A stretch of 14,460 nt of DNA from an uncultured Phycisphaerales bacterium (GCA_937871415.1 CALMQD010000035.1:1-14460); one strand, 5' to 3'; shown: positions 1-7,289, counted from the stretch's first letter. Notes: generated by a model not told the origin, from the sequence alone. Translations and numbers: made by a program.

Positions 1-2
1 TG

Positions 3-209
3 GGGAACATGCACCCCTGGTCGATGCTGGTGGGGCTGAGCCGCGGCGTGGAGGAGACGATTGAGCGGATGGACACCGGGTCGGTCGAGCGCCGGGTGAT
101 GGAGGCGAGGCTGGGGCTGGCGGGGGTGCATCCGCTGCGTGTGGCCGAGGCGGCGCGGCGGCTGGGCCTGACCCCGGCGCGTGTGCGGCGCGTGCGGATG
201 CCGGCGTGA
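3..209 (+). CDS. 3' end of a gene with a sigma-70 region 4-like helix-turn-helix (partial)
   Basis: Only the last 68 residues are visible; the frame is open to the left window edge (in-frame codons GGG AAC precede the first ATG at 9), so the true start lies outside. The tail contains SVERRVMEARLGLAGVHPL followed by VAEAARRLGLTPARVRRVR. This resembles region 4 of sigma-70 family factors, where a segment like RExVLxLRFGL precedes a helix-turn-helix ending in RERVRQIE. By analogy the end would bind the -35 promoter element or act as a related DNA-binding domain. The protein stops straight after the recognition helix, so the usual final basic helix is missing; it may be a divergent sigma-like regulator rather than a standard sigma factor. 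It converges on the transporter gene, with 53 bp between the two stops. The reading frame is likely real; the family call is tentative. Confidence 0.5.
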   Translation, partial: GNMHPWSMLVGLSRGVEETIERMDTGSVERRVMEARLGLAGVHPLRVAEAARRLGLTPARVRRVRMPA

Positions 210-225
210 TGCGGCTGGTGGGCTT

Positions 226-258
226 GCGCGGAAGCGCGCCCCTCGCTCACGCTCGGGG
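226..258. terminator. Hairpin pair between two converging genes
   Basis: The 53-bp gap between two converging stop codons holds a perfect 5-bp stem, GCGCG (226-230) with CGCGC (235-239), closed by a GAAG tetraloop. It is followed by an imperfect palindrome at 239-258 with CCCC and GGGG arms around TCGCTCACGCTC. No T-tract follows on either strand, so this would be a weak or Rho-assisted bidirectional terminator, or an extragenic repeat element. Confidence 0.4.
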
Positions 259-262
259 TTCG

Positions 263-2068
263 TTATGTTCGGGATTCGCCGGTCGGTGACGGCGCGTGCC
301 GGCGGCGGACCGCCTCGACCACGAACAGGAGCGCCAGCGCCAGGAGCATCAGCGCGAAGCCGGCGTTGAGGACGGTGGGGTTGAGTCCGCCCGCGCCGCT
401 GGCGCCGGAAACGCCCGCGGCGGCGTGGGGCCCGGCGGTGAAGAGACGCCCGCCGAGCGCATCGCGCACGCCCACGCCGATCTGCAGGCAGAGCGCGACG
501 CTGGTGATGGTCATGACGAAGATCATGGGGAGGACGACGTACCAGCACTTGCGCCCGGTGCGTCGGAGCCAGACGGCGACGCCCAGGAGCGTCAGGCCGG
601 CGAGCAACTGGTTGCTTGTGCCAAAGAGCGTCCAGAAGAGGCGGTAACTCGCGGGCTCGGCGGAGCAGAGGATGAGCAGCGGGATGCCCGCGGTGAGCGC
701 GGCGGCGAGGAGGCCCGCGGCGCGGGACCTGCACCCCGTGAGTTCCTGCAGCAGGTAGCGACCCAGGCGCGTCGAGACGTCGAGGGTGTCGAAGACGAAC
801 GTGGCGACGGCCATGGTGCCGAAGGTGCGGGCAAAGAGCGAGGCGTCGGGCCCGAGGATGACCATCAGGAACCGCGCCAGGCCCTCGCCGTAGACGGCGC
901 TGGGGCTCTTGCGCACGCCGGCGCTGTCGACGAGCGCGCCGTCGCTGGCGATCATGACGGTCGCGAGCGCGATGACGGCGACGAAGCCTTCGAGGAGCAT
1001 GGCGCCGAAGGCGACGGGGCGGCAGTGGGACTCGCGGCTGATCTGTCGGCTGGTCGTGCCGCCGCAGACCAGGCCGTGGAACCCGCTGCACGCGCCGCAG
1101 GCGATGGTGACGAAGAGGAAGGGGAAGAGGAGGTCGGTCATGGCGGGGGGGCGCGTTCCGGGCGTGCCGCCGAGACCGAAGAACGCGCCGTAGTCGGCGA
1201 TGGGCTTGAACGCGGGCTGGGCGATGTCGAAGCGCCCGAAGAGGATGCCGATGACGCCGACGAAGATCGCGAGGTAGAGGACAAAGCCGCCGAGATAGCC
1301 GCGCGGCTGCTGCAGGAGCCACAGTGGCATCATGCTGGCGATGAAGCAGTAGACGAGGATGGCGACGTACCAGAACCTCTGCGGGAAGAGGAGGGCGGTG
1401 GAGAAGTGCTGGCCGGCGTAGATCGCCAGGAGCGTGAGGGGAACAAAGACCAGGGTGACGAGCCACATCGGCGGCTTGAGGTACTTCTGGACGACGCCGA
1501 GGACGAGGGCGACGGCGAGGTAGAGCGTGCTGGCCATGGCGACCGCGCCGCCGGGGTTGAAGGAGACGCCGCGGAGCGTGTCGACGTCCTCGGTCTGGCC
1601 GAGGAACGTGCCGGCGGTGACGTCGGTGAAGGCGACGATGACGTAGAGCAGCGCGAGCCAGATGAAGGAGGCGAGCGCGAGGTAGGCGCGCTTGCCGAGG
1701 TGCTCGCGCGCGACCTCGGCGATGGAGTGCGCGCCGTGCCGGATGCTCGCGACGAGGGCGGCAAAGTCGTGGACCGCGCCGATGAAGATGACGCCGATGA
1801 CGATCCAGAGGAGGCAGGGGCCCCAGCCGAAGACCAGGCCCGCGAGGACGGGGCCGACGATGGGGCCCGCGGCGGCGATGGCGGAGAAGTGCTGGCCCAG
1901 CAGGTAGAAGGGGCGCGTGGGGACGAAATCGATGCCGTCGTTCTTGCTGACGGCGGGCGTGACGCGCCGGTCGTCGAGGTTGAAGCGGCGCGAGATCAGC
2001 CCGCCATAGAGGAGATAACCCGCGCACAGCAGCGCGATGACAAGCACGGCCAGGAGCGCGAGAGTCAT
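263..2068 (-). CDS. cstA: CstA-family carbon starvation protein (peptide/pyruvate-type transporter)
   Basis: A 601-residue multi-pass inner-membrane protein of the CstA family, whose characterised members import pyruvate or peptides when carbon is scarce. Family landmarks in order: a first membrane segment (about 2-24); FYLLGQHFSAIAAAGPIVGPVLAG (54-77), the most conserved block; GVIFIGAVHDFAALVASIRHGAHSIAEV (92-119); PFLFVTIACGACSGFHGLVCGGTTSRQI (316-343); and the C-terminal CstA block with TLDVSTRLGRYLLQEL (428-443) and LFGTSNQLLAGL (481-492). A last hydrophobic segment lies at about 565-587, before a short basic tail. It is somewhat shorter than the roughly 700-residue E. coli protein. I chose the ATG at 2068 because membrane-type sequence starts there; the same frame stays open to 2194 but that extension is not protein-like. 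No good Shine-Dalgarno site precedes it. The leader contains a terminator-like hairpin 48 nt upstream, suggesting attenuation. The substrate cannot be read from sequence. Confidence 0.95.
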   Translation of the reverse strand: MTLALLAVLVIALLCAGYLLYGGLISRRFNLDDRRVTPAVSKNDGIDFVPTRPFYLLGQHFSAIAAAGPIVGPVLAGLVFGWGPCLLWIVIGVIFIGAVHDFAALVASIRHGAHSIAEVAREHLGKRAYLALASFIWLALLYVIVAFTDVTAGTFLGQTEDVDTLRGVSFNPGGAVAMASTLYLAVALVLGVVQKYLKPPMWLVTLVFVPLTLLAIYAGQHFSTALLFPQRFWYVAILVYCFIASMMPLWLLQQPRGYLGGFVLYLAIFVGVIGILFGRFDIAQPAFKPIADYGAFFGLGGTPGTRPPAMTDLLFPFLFVTIACGACSGFHGLVCGGTTSRQISRESHCRPVAFGAMLLEGFVAVIALATVMIASDGALVDSAGVRKSPSAVYGEGLARFLMVILGPDASLFARTFGTMAVATFVFDTLDVSTRLGRYLLQELTGCRSRAAGLLAAALTAGIPLLILCSAEPASYRLFWTLFGTSNQLLAGLTLLGVAVWLRRTGRKCWYVVLPMIFVMTITSVALCLQIGVGVRDALGGRLFTAGPHAAAGVSGASGAGGLNPTVLNAGFALMLLALALLFVVEAVRRRHAPSPTGESRT

Positions 2069-2104
2069 GGGTGCAAGAGATTGGCCGGTGGCGCTGTGGT
2101 TGTC

Positions 2105-2138
2105 AAAAAACAAGAACCCCTCGGGGTTACCGAGGGGT
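2105..2138 (-). terminator. Intrinsic terminator/attenuator in the cstA leader
   Basis: A perfect 9-bp stem, ACCCCTCGG (2116-2124) with CCGAGGGGT (2130-2138) and a 5-nt loop, is followed in the minus-strand sense by a T-rich run TTCTTGTTTTTT (2116 down to 2105). This is a textbook Rho-independent terminator reading toward cstA, ending about 36 nt before its ATG. The neighbouring gene upstream is on the other strand, so there is no upstream minus-strand gene for it to terminate; control of cstA read-through is the likeliest role. A second 6-bp stem (2145-2150 with 2157-2162) sits just 5' of it. Confidence 0.7.
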
Positions 2139-2321
2139 GCTTGACGGGACGAGCGGGTCCCGGTTGGTCCGTTCGCCTGAGCCGGGGGGCGCACACACCC
2201 GCGACCAGGCGTGCCAAAGACAGGAGGACCAGCCCTGAGTCCAAACCGGGCAGAGCCCGGCTTGGTTTGGCGCTCATGAACGGGTTCCTGCCGGAGGGGG
2301 CAAGTTCCCGTAAGCCTTGAT

Positions 2322-2340
2322 TTTACATCGGTTTACAGCG
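2322..2340. promoter_or_regulatory. Paired TTTACANCG repeat (possible operator)
   Basis: Two copies of a 9-bp unit, TTTACATCG (2322-2330) and TTTACAGCG (2332-2340), lie exactly 10 bp apart, one helical turn. They overlap the best -10-like patch facing cstA and sit in the divergent spacer, where a regulator could affect both genes. Two short copies can arise by chance, so this is only a candidate site. Confidence 0.3.
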
Positions 2341-2481
2341 CTTGCTAGGGGTCCGGTTCGTGCCGGTTGGTTTTTGCGGGTTTCGGACCGGCGCAGCGCG
2401 TGATTATCAGCCTCAGCATTCGTTCCAGACGTTACAGGTTGCCGGGCTTGTGGGCGTTGGCGGGCGCGGGTGCTGGGGGTC

Positions 2482-2517
2482 CGCGGTTGCGCGGGAAGAC
2501 TCAAGCGTGCGACCGCG
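2482..2517 (+). promoter_or_regulatory. Stem-loop in the leader of the secreted-protein gene
   Basis: CGCGGTTGCGCG (2482-2493) can pair along 12 bp with CGTGCGACCGCG (2506-2517), using G-U wobbles, around a 12-nt loop. A smaller hairpin, CCCGAG (2551-2556) with CTCGGG (2561-2566), follows a purine-rich GGAGGGAGAA (2541-2550) and ends 3 nt before the proposed GTG start. It could limit ribosome access. I do not recognise a known riboswitch class. Confidence 0.35.
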
Positions 2518-2569
2518 CGGGGGATCAAACTCCGGGAGTTGGAGGGAGAACCCGAGACCACTCGGGGGC

Positions 2570-4918
2570 GTGGGCGCGCGCCGGCGCCGGGTACTCGCGG
2601 CGGTGTTCGGGGCGATCCTGCCGTGTGCCGCGGCGATGGCGGACCCGATGGACTTCGGGATCGTGTACACGACGAACGCCTCTCCGCCCCTGCTGCGCTC
2701 GGCGACGCTGACCTACGACCCCGCGCCGGCGACGCCGGCGAACTCGCCGCCGACGCTGGTTGTGTCCGCGCCGGTGACGATCGCGACGCTGAGCAAGGGG
2801 TACGCCGGAGCGACGCCGGGATCGGGGCACGGAGTGCTCGTGACGCCCGGCGGCGCGTACTTCGCGCTCTCGGCGCCCTCCAACATCCACGCGATCACGA
2901 CCAGCCCGACGACGAAGGTTGTGTACTCGATCGTCTCGCTCGCGGCGGCGACGCCCGCGCCGCCGAGCCCGGTCGGATCGCTGCGGCTGGATCCGGGGCA
3001 GACCGAGGCGTGGGCGCTGTCGCGCGGTTCGGCGACGGGCCCGGCGGGGAGCACACGGATCGCGATCGTGCCGATGGTCAACCCGCCCCAGCCCGGGCTG
3101 TCGTACCAGGTGACGGGCGCGGACCCGATCGTGCATGATGTGTGTTTCGTGTCGGGCAAGGTCTACTACGTCGCGCCGGGGAGCGGGGGGGGCGGGGGCA
3201 GCGTGGGCGTGATCGATCCGGTGACGTTCACGACGACGCGGCTGATCTCGGGCCTGAGCGCGGCGGCACAGCCGTCGGACCCCAGCGCGCGGTGCGCGAC
3301 GCTCATCAACGACCCGCTCACGGGCGATCTGTTCCTGATCGGCAACGACCGGGTGACGCAGTTGAGCAACACGGGAACGCCCGGGGCCCCGGTGCTGAGT
3401 GTGAAGTCGGAGAAAGTGCTGTCGAGCGTGGTTCCGGGCGTGAGTCTGCGCGCCGGCACGCTCGACGGGCTCGGGCGCCTGATCGCGCTCTCGTCGACGG
3501 GCCACGTCGTGCTCATCGACTACGCGGCCTCGGGCCTGGTCGGACAGGGGAGCAACGCCGTGACGGTCGCGGCCTTCGACGGCGCGGCGAACAACATTGT
3601 GCCCCTGAGCGGCGCGGGGGCGCTCAAGACCGGCGAGAAGGTCTGGGACAACGGCGTGTTCGATCAGCGGAACGGGCAGTTGTCGCTGTCGAGCCCGACG
3701 ACGGGCGAGTCACGCACGGGCGACGACTTCGCGCTCGACGCGGGGGGCGTGTACCGGATCGACCGGCTGCGCGCGACGATGTTCTCGAACGCGGCGCGGC
3801 CGAAGGCCAAGATCGAGTTGTACGAAGACTGCAACGGACGGCCGGGATCGCTCATCCGGAGTTACGACGCGACGGTGACGCCGATCGGCACGGCGTTCAC
3901 CGGCTTCACGCTGTACGACGTGAGCGCGCTGACGCCGAATCTGTACCTCGACGCGGGCGCGGGCGGGCGCACGTTCTGGATCGTGCCGGTGGGGGTGGGC
4001 GAGGCGGGCGGGAACGAGCAGTGGTTCTTCGCCACGTCCCGCATGCAGGACGTGCTGGGCGCGCCCGGGGCGTTCCTGGCGCCGGGCCTGGGCTACGGGC
4101 AGTGGACCAGCGTCGCGAGCCTGCCGTGCGGGTGCACGGACTTTGCGTTCCGGGTCGAGGGGCGGCGGTGCGAGACGTTCACCGGCAACGCGCAGGCGCT
4201 GCAGCCGACGACGCCGACGCGCGTGGGCGTGCCGGTGCTCGAGAGCGCGCTGGCTTCGAGCCTGCGTGCGGCGGACGACCTGGTCGTCAAGCCCTTCTCG
4301 GAACTGCTGGTGTGCTATCTCTCCGCGATCGTGTACACCAACTGCGACCCGGTGCTGGGCGACTTCGATCTGTACGACGAGCAGTGCGCGTTCCCCACCG
4401 GGGAGCCGATCTACTCCGCGCCCTTCTCGCGCGTCACGGACCTGGGCTCGACGATCACGTACGACGGCAGGACGCTCAAGGCGTACAGGGTCGAGGCGTT
4501 CGACCTGGCGTGGGTCCTGCCGGGTGGGAAGAGTTACGCGATCGGCGTGGGGCTCATGGGTTCCGGGTCGCTCAACCAGCGCGGGCTGTGGGCGTTCGCG
4601 GACGACTGCGCGTCGCCGGGTTGCGGCGTGCGCCTGAGCGAGGCCGCGGTGCGGGTCCCGACGGCGCCGGCGTACCCCGGGGGGCCGCTCCCGCCGCCGA
4701 CGTGGACGGGCGTGTCGAACACGGCGTATTCCGGCGGCGTGAAGCGCGACATGGCGCTCGTTGTCGCCGGCACGCGCTTCAGCCGCGGGTGTGCTGACGG
4801 GAGCGCCGGCGGGGGCGGCCAGACGCCCGCGTGCATCGCGGACATCGACGGCTCGGGATCGGTCAATGTCGCGGACTTGTTCCTGTTCCTCGACGCGTGG
4901 TTCGCGGGCTGCCCGTAA
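2570..4918 (+). CDS. Secreted protein with C-terminal GC-type dockerin-like motif
   Basis: A 782-residue exported protein of unknown function. A signal peptide is clear: GARRRRVLAAVFGAILPCAAAMA, with likely cleavage after Ala24; four arginines make Tat export conceivable but Sec is as likely. Residues about 25-360 are Ser/Thr/Gly/Pro-rich, beta-type sequence suggestive of a beta-propeller (not proven). Two Cys-containing beta modules follow, about 365-545 (WDNGVFDQ, RTGDDFALDAGGVYRIDRLR, KIELYEDCNGRPG) and 560-730 (LRAADDLVV, GDFDLYDEQC, GLWAFADDC), which look like distant repeats of each other. The last 28 residues, between Cys755 and Cys781, carry ADIDGSGSVNVADLFLFLDAWF, a single calcium-loop-like dockerin repeat of the kind found at the ends of Phycisphaerales exported proteins and thought to mediate surface anchoring or sorting. 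I chose GTG at 2570 because it begins right at the signal peptide; the open frame extends back to a TTG at 2342, giving 858 residues if that is used. Confidence 0.8.
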   Translation: MGARRRRVLAAVFGAILPCAAAMADPMDFGIVYTTNASPPLLRSATLTYDPAPATPANSPPTLVVSAPVTIATLSKGYAGATPGSGHGVLVTPGGAYFALSAPSNIHAITTSPTTKVVYSIVSLAAATPAPPSPVGSLRLDPGQTEAWALSRGSATGPAGSTRIAIVPMVNPPQPGLSYQVTGADPIVHDVCFVSGKVYYVAPGSGGGGGSVGVIDPVTFTTTRLISGLSAAAQPSDPSARCATLINDPLTGDLFLIGNDRVTQLSNTGTPGAPVLSVKSEKVLSSVVPGVSLRAGTLDGLGRLIALSSTGHVVLIDYAASGLVGQGSNAVTVAAFDGAANNIVPLSGAGALKTGEKVWDNGVFDQRNGQLSLSSPTTGESRTGDDFALDAGGVYRIDRLRATMFSNAARPKAKIELYEDCNGRPGSLIRSYDATVTPIGTAFTGFTLYDVSALTPNLYLDAGAGGRTFWIVPVGVGEAGGNEQWFFATSRMQDVLGAPGAFLAPGLGYGQWTSVASLPCGCTDFAFRVEGRRCETFTGNAQALQPTTPTRVGVPVLESALASSLRAADDLVVKPFSELLVCYLSAIVYTNCDPVLGDFDLYDEQCAFPTGEPIYSAPFSRVTDLGSTITYDGRTLKAYRVEAFDLAWVLPGGKSYAIGVGLMGSGSLNQRGLWAFADDCASPGCGVRLSEAAVRVPTAPAYPGGPLPPPTWTGVSNTAYSGGVKRDMALVVAGTRFSRGCADGSAGGGGQTPACIADIDGSGSVNVADLFLFLDAWFAGCP

Positions 4919-4986
4919 GGAGTGGGGACGTGCGGGAACGCGTGCCGTGTCAAGATTCCGTCAAGACGATGACGCTGTAGGCTTTG

Positions 4987-5018
4987 CGTGGTTCACTCCA
5001 CGATCGCCCGGCGCGAGG
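4987..5018 (+). promoter_or_regulatory. Leader of the glycosyltransferase gene with clear ribosome-binding site
   Basis: GAGGA at 5014-5018, six bases before the ATG at 5025, fixes that start; good Shine-Dalgarno sites are rare in this window. Just upstream is a small inverted repeat, CGTGG (4987-4991) with CCACG (4998-5002), and further up TCAAGA occurs twice with 12-bp spacing near 4950-4966, in what may be the promoter. The gap after the secreted-protein gene is 106 bp, so independent transcription is possible. Confidence 0.35.
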
Positions 5019-5024
5019 ATCGTC

Positions 5025-6260
5025 ATGCGTCTGTGCCTGTTCACCGACACGCTCAATGATATCAACGGCGTGTCGCGCTTCATCCGCAATGTCGGGCACC
5101 AGGCGGCGCTTGCGGGCCTCGAGATGCACCTGGTCACGTCGACGCGCTTCGAACCGCCCGCGTCGTTCTCGAAGTCCGAGCCGTACATCCACAACCCGCG
5201 ACCGCGGTACGCGCGGGCGATGCCGGGCTATCCGCAGCTGGAGATCGTCGTCCCGCCGCGGCGGGCGCTGCTGTCGCTGGCCAAACGGCTGAGGCCCGAC
5301 GTGATTCACGTCTCGACGCCGGGGCCGGTGGGGATGGTGGGGCGTGCGGCGGCCAAGGCGCTGGGCGTTCCGATGCTCGGCACGTACCACACGGACTTCC
5401 CGGCGTACATCGATCACCTTTTCGGCGACGCGACGTTCACGCTCATGACCTCCGGCGCGATGCGGCGGTTCTATCGCCCGTTCGCGCGGCTGTTCACGCG
5501 CTCGGCGGACTACGGCGAGGCGCTCGTGCGGATGGGGTTCCCGCGCGGGCACATCATCCGGCTTCGCCCGGGGATCGACACGGACGCGTTCTCGACGCGG
5601 TTCGCGGCGGGCGAAGAGGGCGCGCGGCGCGCGTTCTGGAGCGCATACCCGGGCGCGGCGCCGCGGGGAGATGGCGGGCGAGTGATCGTGCGGGCGATCT
5701 TCGTCGGGCGCGTGAGCGTCGAGAAGAACCTGCCGCTGGTCACGCGCATCTGGCCGCGGGTGCGGGAGATCGCGCTGGCCAGGGGCTTCGACGCGCGGCT
5801 GCTGGTCGTGGGCGATGGGCCGTACCGCGCGACAATGGAGCACGCGCTCGCGTCGCACGGCGGAGTGTTCCTGGGCTTCAAGCACGGCGAGGAACTCTCG
5901 CGCCTGTACGCCAACAGCGACTTGTTCCTGTTCCCGTCAACGACGGACACGCTCGGCCAGGTCGTGATGGAGGCGCAGTGCACGGGCTTGCCGGTGGTCG
6001 TGACGGACCAGGGCGGCCCGAGCGAGGTGGTGGACGACGGGGCGACCGGGCTCGTGCTGCCGGTGGGCGGGCACGCGAGCGAGCAGCGGTGGGTGCGGGA
6101 AGTCGCGGACCTGATCGCGGATCCGGCGAGGCGCAGAGCGATGGGCGCGAGCGCGGCGAAGAAGATCGAACCGATGAGCATCCGCGCATCGTTTGAGCAC
6201 TTCTGGGCCGAGCACGAACGGGTGGTGCTCGGGTTGAATCCAGCGGAGGCGAGGGCCTGA
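5025..6260 (+). CDS. Family 4 glycosyltransferase (GT-B fold; mannosyl-/sulfoquinovosyltransferase-like)
   Basis: A 411-residue cytosolic or membrane-associated glycosyltransferase, normal length for GT4. The N-terminal acceptor domain opens with MRLCLFTDTLNDINGVSRF, where the glycine-containing loop after the first strand is typical, and has GTYHTDFPAYI at 119-129. The C-terminal nucleotide-sugar domain has FVGRVSVEKN (226-235), VVGDGPYR (261-268) and PSTTDTLGQVVMEAQCTGLPVV (304-325). The last is the EX7E sugar-nucleotide motif in D-X7-E form (Asp308, Glu316), a variant I associate with the MgtA/SqdX-like branch. That branch retains configuration and builds glycolipids or lipid-linked glycans. 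The donor and acceptor cannot be read from sequence. It is not obviously BshA, despite a BshB1-like deacetylase elsewhere in the window. The gene ends 82 bp before the convergent PilZ gene, with no evident terminator between them. Confidence 0.88.
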   Translation: MRLCLFTDTLNDINGVSRFIRNVGHQAALAGLEMHLVTSTRFEPPASFSKSEPYIHNPRPRYARAMPGYPQLEIVVPPRRALLSLAKRLRPDVIHVSTPGPVGMVGRAAAKALGVPMLGTYHTDFPAYIDHLFGDATFTLMTSGAMRRFYRPFARLFTRSADYGEALVRMGFPRGHIIRLRPGIDTDAFSTRFAAGEEGARRAFWSAYPGAAPRGDGGRVIVRAIFVGRVSVEKNLPLVTRIWPRVREIALARGFDARLLVVGDGPYRATMEHALASHGGVFLGFKHGEELSRLYANSDLFLFPSTTDTLGQVVMEAQCTGLPVVVTDQGGPSEVVDDGATGLVLPVGGHASEQRWVREVADLIADPARRRAMGASAAKKIEPMSIRASFEHFWAEHERVVLGLNPAEARA

Positions 6261-6342
6261 TGGCGCGCCCGCACGCTGGCTGACAACATGTTCGGAATCC
6301 GGACCGGGCGGGGGAAAGGTGGCGCCGGCGCTGACGAGGCGC

Positions 6343-6915
6343 TCACGCCGCGACGCGGCCGGCGCTCAATCGCAGTCCGACGCGGAAGTGCTCGCCGTCG
6401 GTGTCGGGGTTGCAGCGGACGGCGACCGCTCCGGCCCAGGGGACGCGTGAGCCGGGCGGGCAGAGCATGACGGTCATGCCCGGTTCGATGTGCGTGGTCG
6501 TGCGGACGCCCAGGCCCGCGGCGGAGCGATCAACGACCTCGAGATGGGCGATCCCGAAACGCGAGCCGTGGTCGGAGTAGGTGGCGACCAGCCGGGTGGT
6601 GGGTTCGTCGGCCTGGACCGGCAAGCGCTCCTCGCGCCGGCGTTCGAACCTGAAGGGGCGGTGGGCGCGATCATCCTCGATGGCCGCGACGAGCACCTGG
6701 CGGGCGCGGGTGTGAGCGTCGCGGAACCGGCGGGGCGAGGGGCTCTGGGCGTTGCCGGGGCGCTGGGCCGGTCGCGCGGCGTCGGCCTCGGCGGCGCGTT
6801 TCGATCGCGGCGCCGGGATCGGCGTGCTGAGCGCCTTGGCGCCCGGGACCCGCGCGGCGCGGGCGGCGGCGGCGGGAGAAGCGGGAGATCGGGAGGAGCG
6901 GGTTGGCCGGCTCAT
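6343..6915 (-). CDS. PilZ-domain protein, probable c-di-GMP receptor
   Basis: A 190-residue soluble protein. Residues 1-65 are Ala/Pro/Arg/Ser-rich and probably disordered. A short helical stretch (66-82) leads into a PilZ domain at about 88-186. Both c-di-GMP-binding signatures are present: the RxxxR motif (Arg93 to Arg97 within ERRREERLP) and DRSAAG at 129-134, matching D/NxSxxG. The remaining beta-barrel strands are recognisable to the end (GMTVMLCPPG, VAVRCNPD, HFRVGLRL). It should bind c-di-GMP and pass the signal to an unknown partner, for example in motility, adhesion or polysaccharide secretion. The start is the ATG at 6915; the same frame is open far upstream because it runs antisense-like through tmk, but that part is not protein-like. 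No clear Shine-Dalgarno site. Confidence 0.83.
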   Translation of the reverse strand: MSRPTRSSRSPASPAAAARAARVPGAKALSTPIPAPRSKRAAEADAARPAQRPGNAQSPSPRRFRDAHTRARQVLVAAIEDDRAHRPFRFERRREERLPVQADEPTTRLVATYSDHGSRFGIAHLEVVDRSAAGLGVRTTTHIEPGMTVMLCPPGSRVPWAGAVAVRCNPDTDGEHFRVGLRLSAGRVAA

Positions 6916-7289
6916 GCCCAACGGATCGACGCCCGAGAAGCGGCGCTGAACGCTCCGCGCGTGACGCGTGGGAAACACCGCGCGTCTGCGACCCCTGCGC
7001 GCCCTGCAACTGTTGCGAGTGTTGCGCGCGTGGCGACGGTTCTGCGCATGAAGCGGGGTGCGACGGTGGAAGCGCGATTGAGGCTCGCGCCGCCTGTGCG
7101 CGGCGCAACGGCTGGTCCGGTTGGACGCACGCCGCTGGTTGAGCGGATCGCGTCGGGCGTGAGGGCTGACGCGTGGCGGCGCTGGTTCCGGGGGAAGCGC
7201 GGGCGCGCTGGTGCGCGGGAACGGCGGGCGGCGGCGCGATAACGGCGGGGGAAGCGGGGCGCCGGGCGCGGATAACGGGATCGACGCTG
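6916..7289. other. 374-bp gap between tmk and the PilZ gene; no convincing gene
   Basis: Translations here are Arg-rich and low in hydrophobic residues, as expected of noncoding GC-rich DNA, so I call no gene. The gap should contain the PilZ promoter. At the tmk end GATAAC occurs at 7238-7243 and 7271-7276, and its complement GTTATC at 7289-7294 overlaps the tmk stop codon. The second and third copies form an inverted repeat with a 12-bp spacer. This could be a weak terminator-like hairpin or a binding site. Confidence 0.4.

Larger units (their letters stand above)
2069..2569. promoter_or_regulatory. 501-bp divergent spacer between cstA and the secreted-protein gene
   Basis: The spacer separates two divergently transcribed genes and must carry both promoters. 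On the cstA side, besides the terminator, there is a strong inverted repeat at 2241-2270 (arms CCAAACC and GGTTTGG around a GGGC/GCCC core). An AT-rich patch at 2317-2337 stands out in this GC-rich DNA and gives TAAAAT on the minus strand (2325-2320), a plausible -10 box for cstA; I find no convincing -35 box. The plus-side leader is stem-loop-rich. The frame of the secreted protein is open back to 2342, but the encoded residues there do not look like protein. Confidence 0.5.

Noticed and set aside
296..2320. Long plus-strand open frame opposite cstA
   Set aside because: It is an antisense shadow caused by high GC: its translation is Glu/Asp/Arg/Gly-rich without domains, while the opposite strand encodes an unmistakable CstA membrane protein.
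6903..7142. Short plus-strand ORF with a Cys cluster (CDPCAPCNCCECC)
   Set aside because: It overlaps the start of the PilZ gene on the opposite strand, lacks a ribosome-binding site, and the cysteines come from a TGC-repetitive stretch; the rest is low-complexity.
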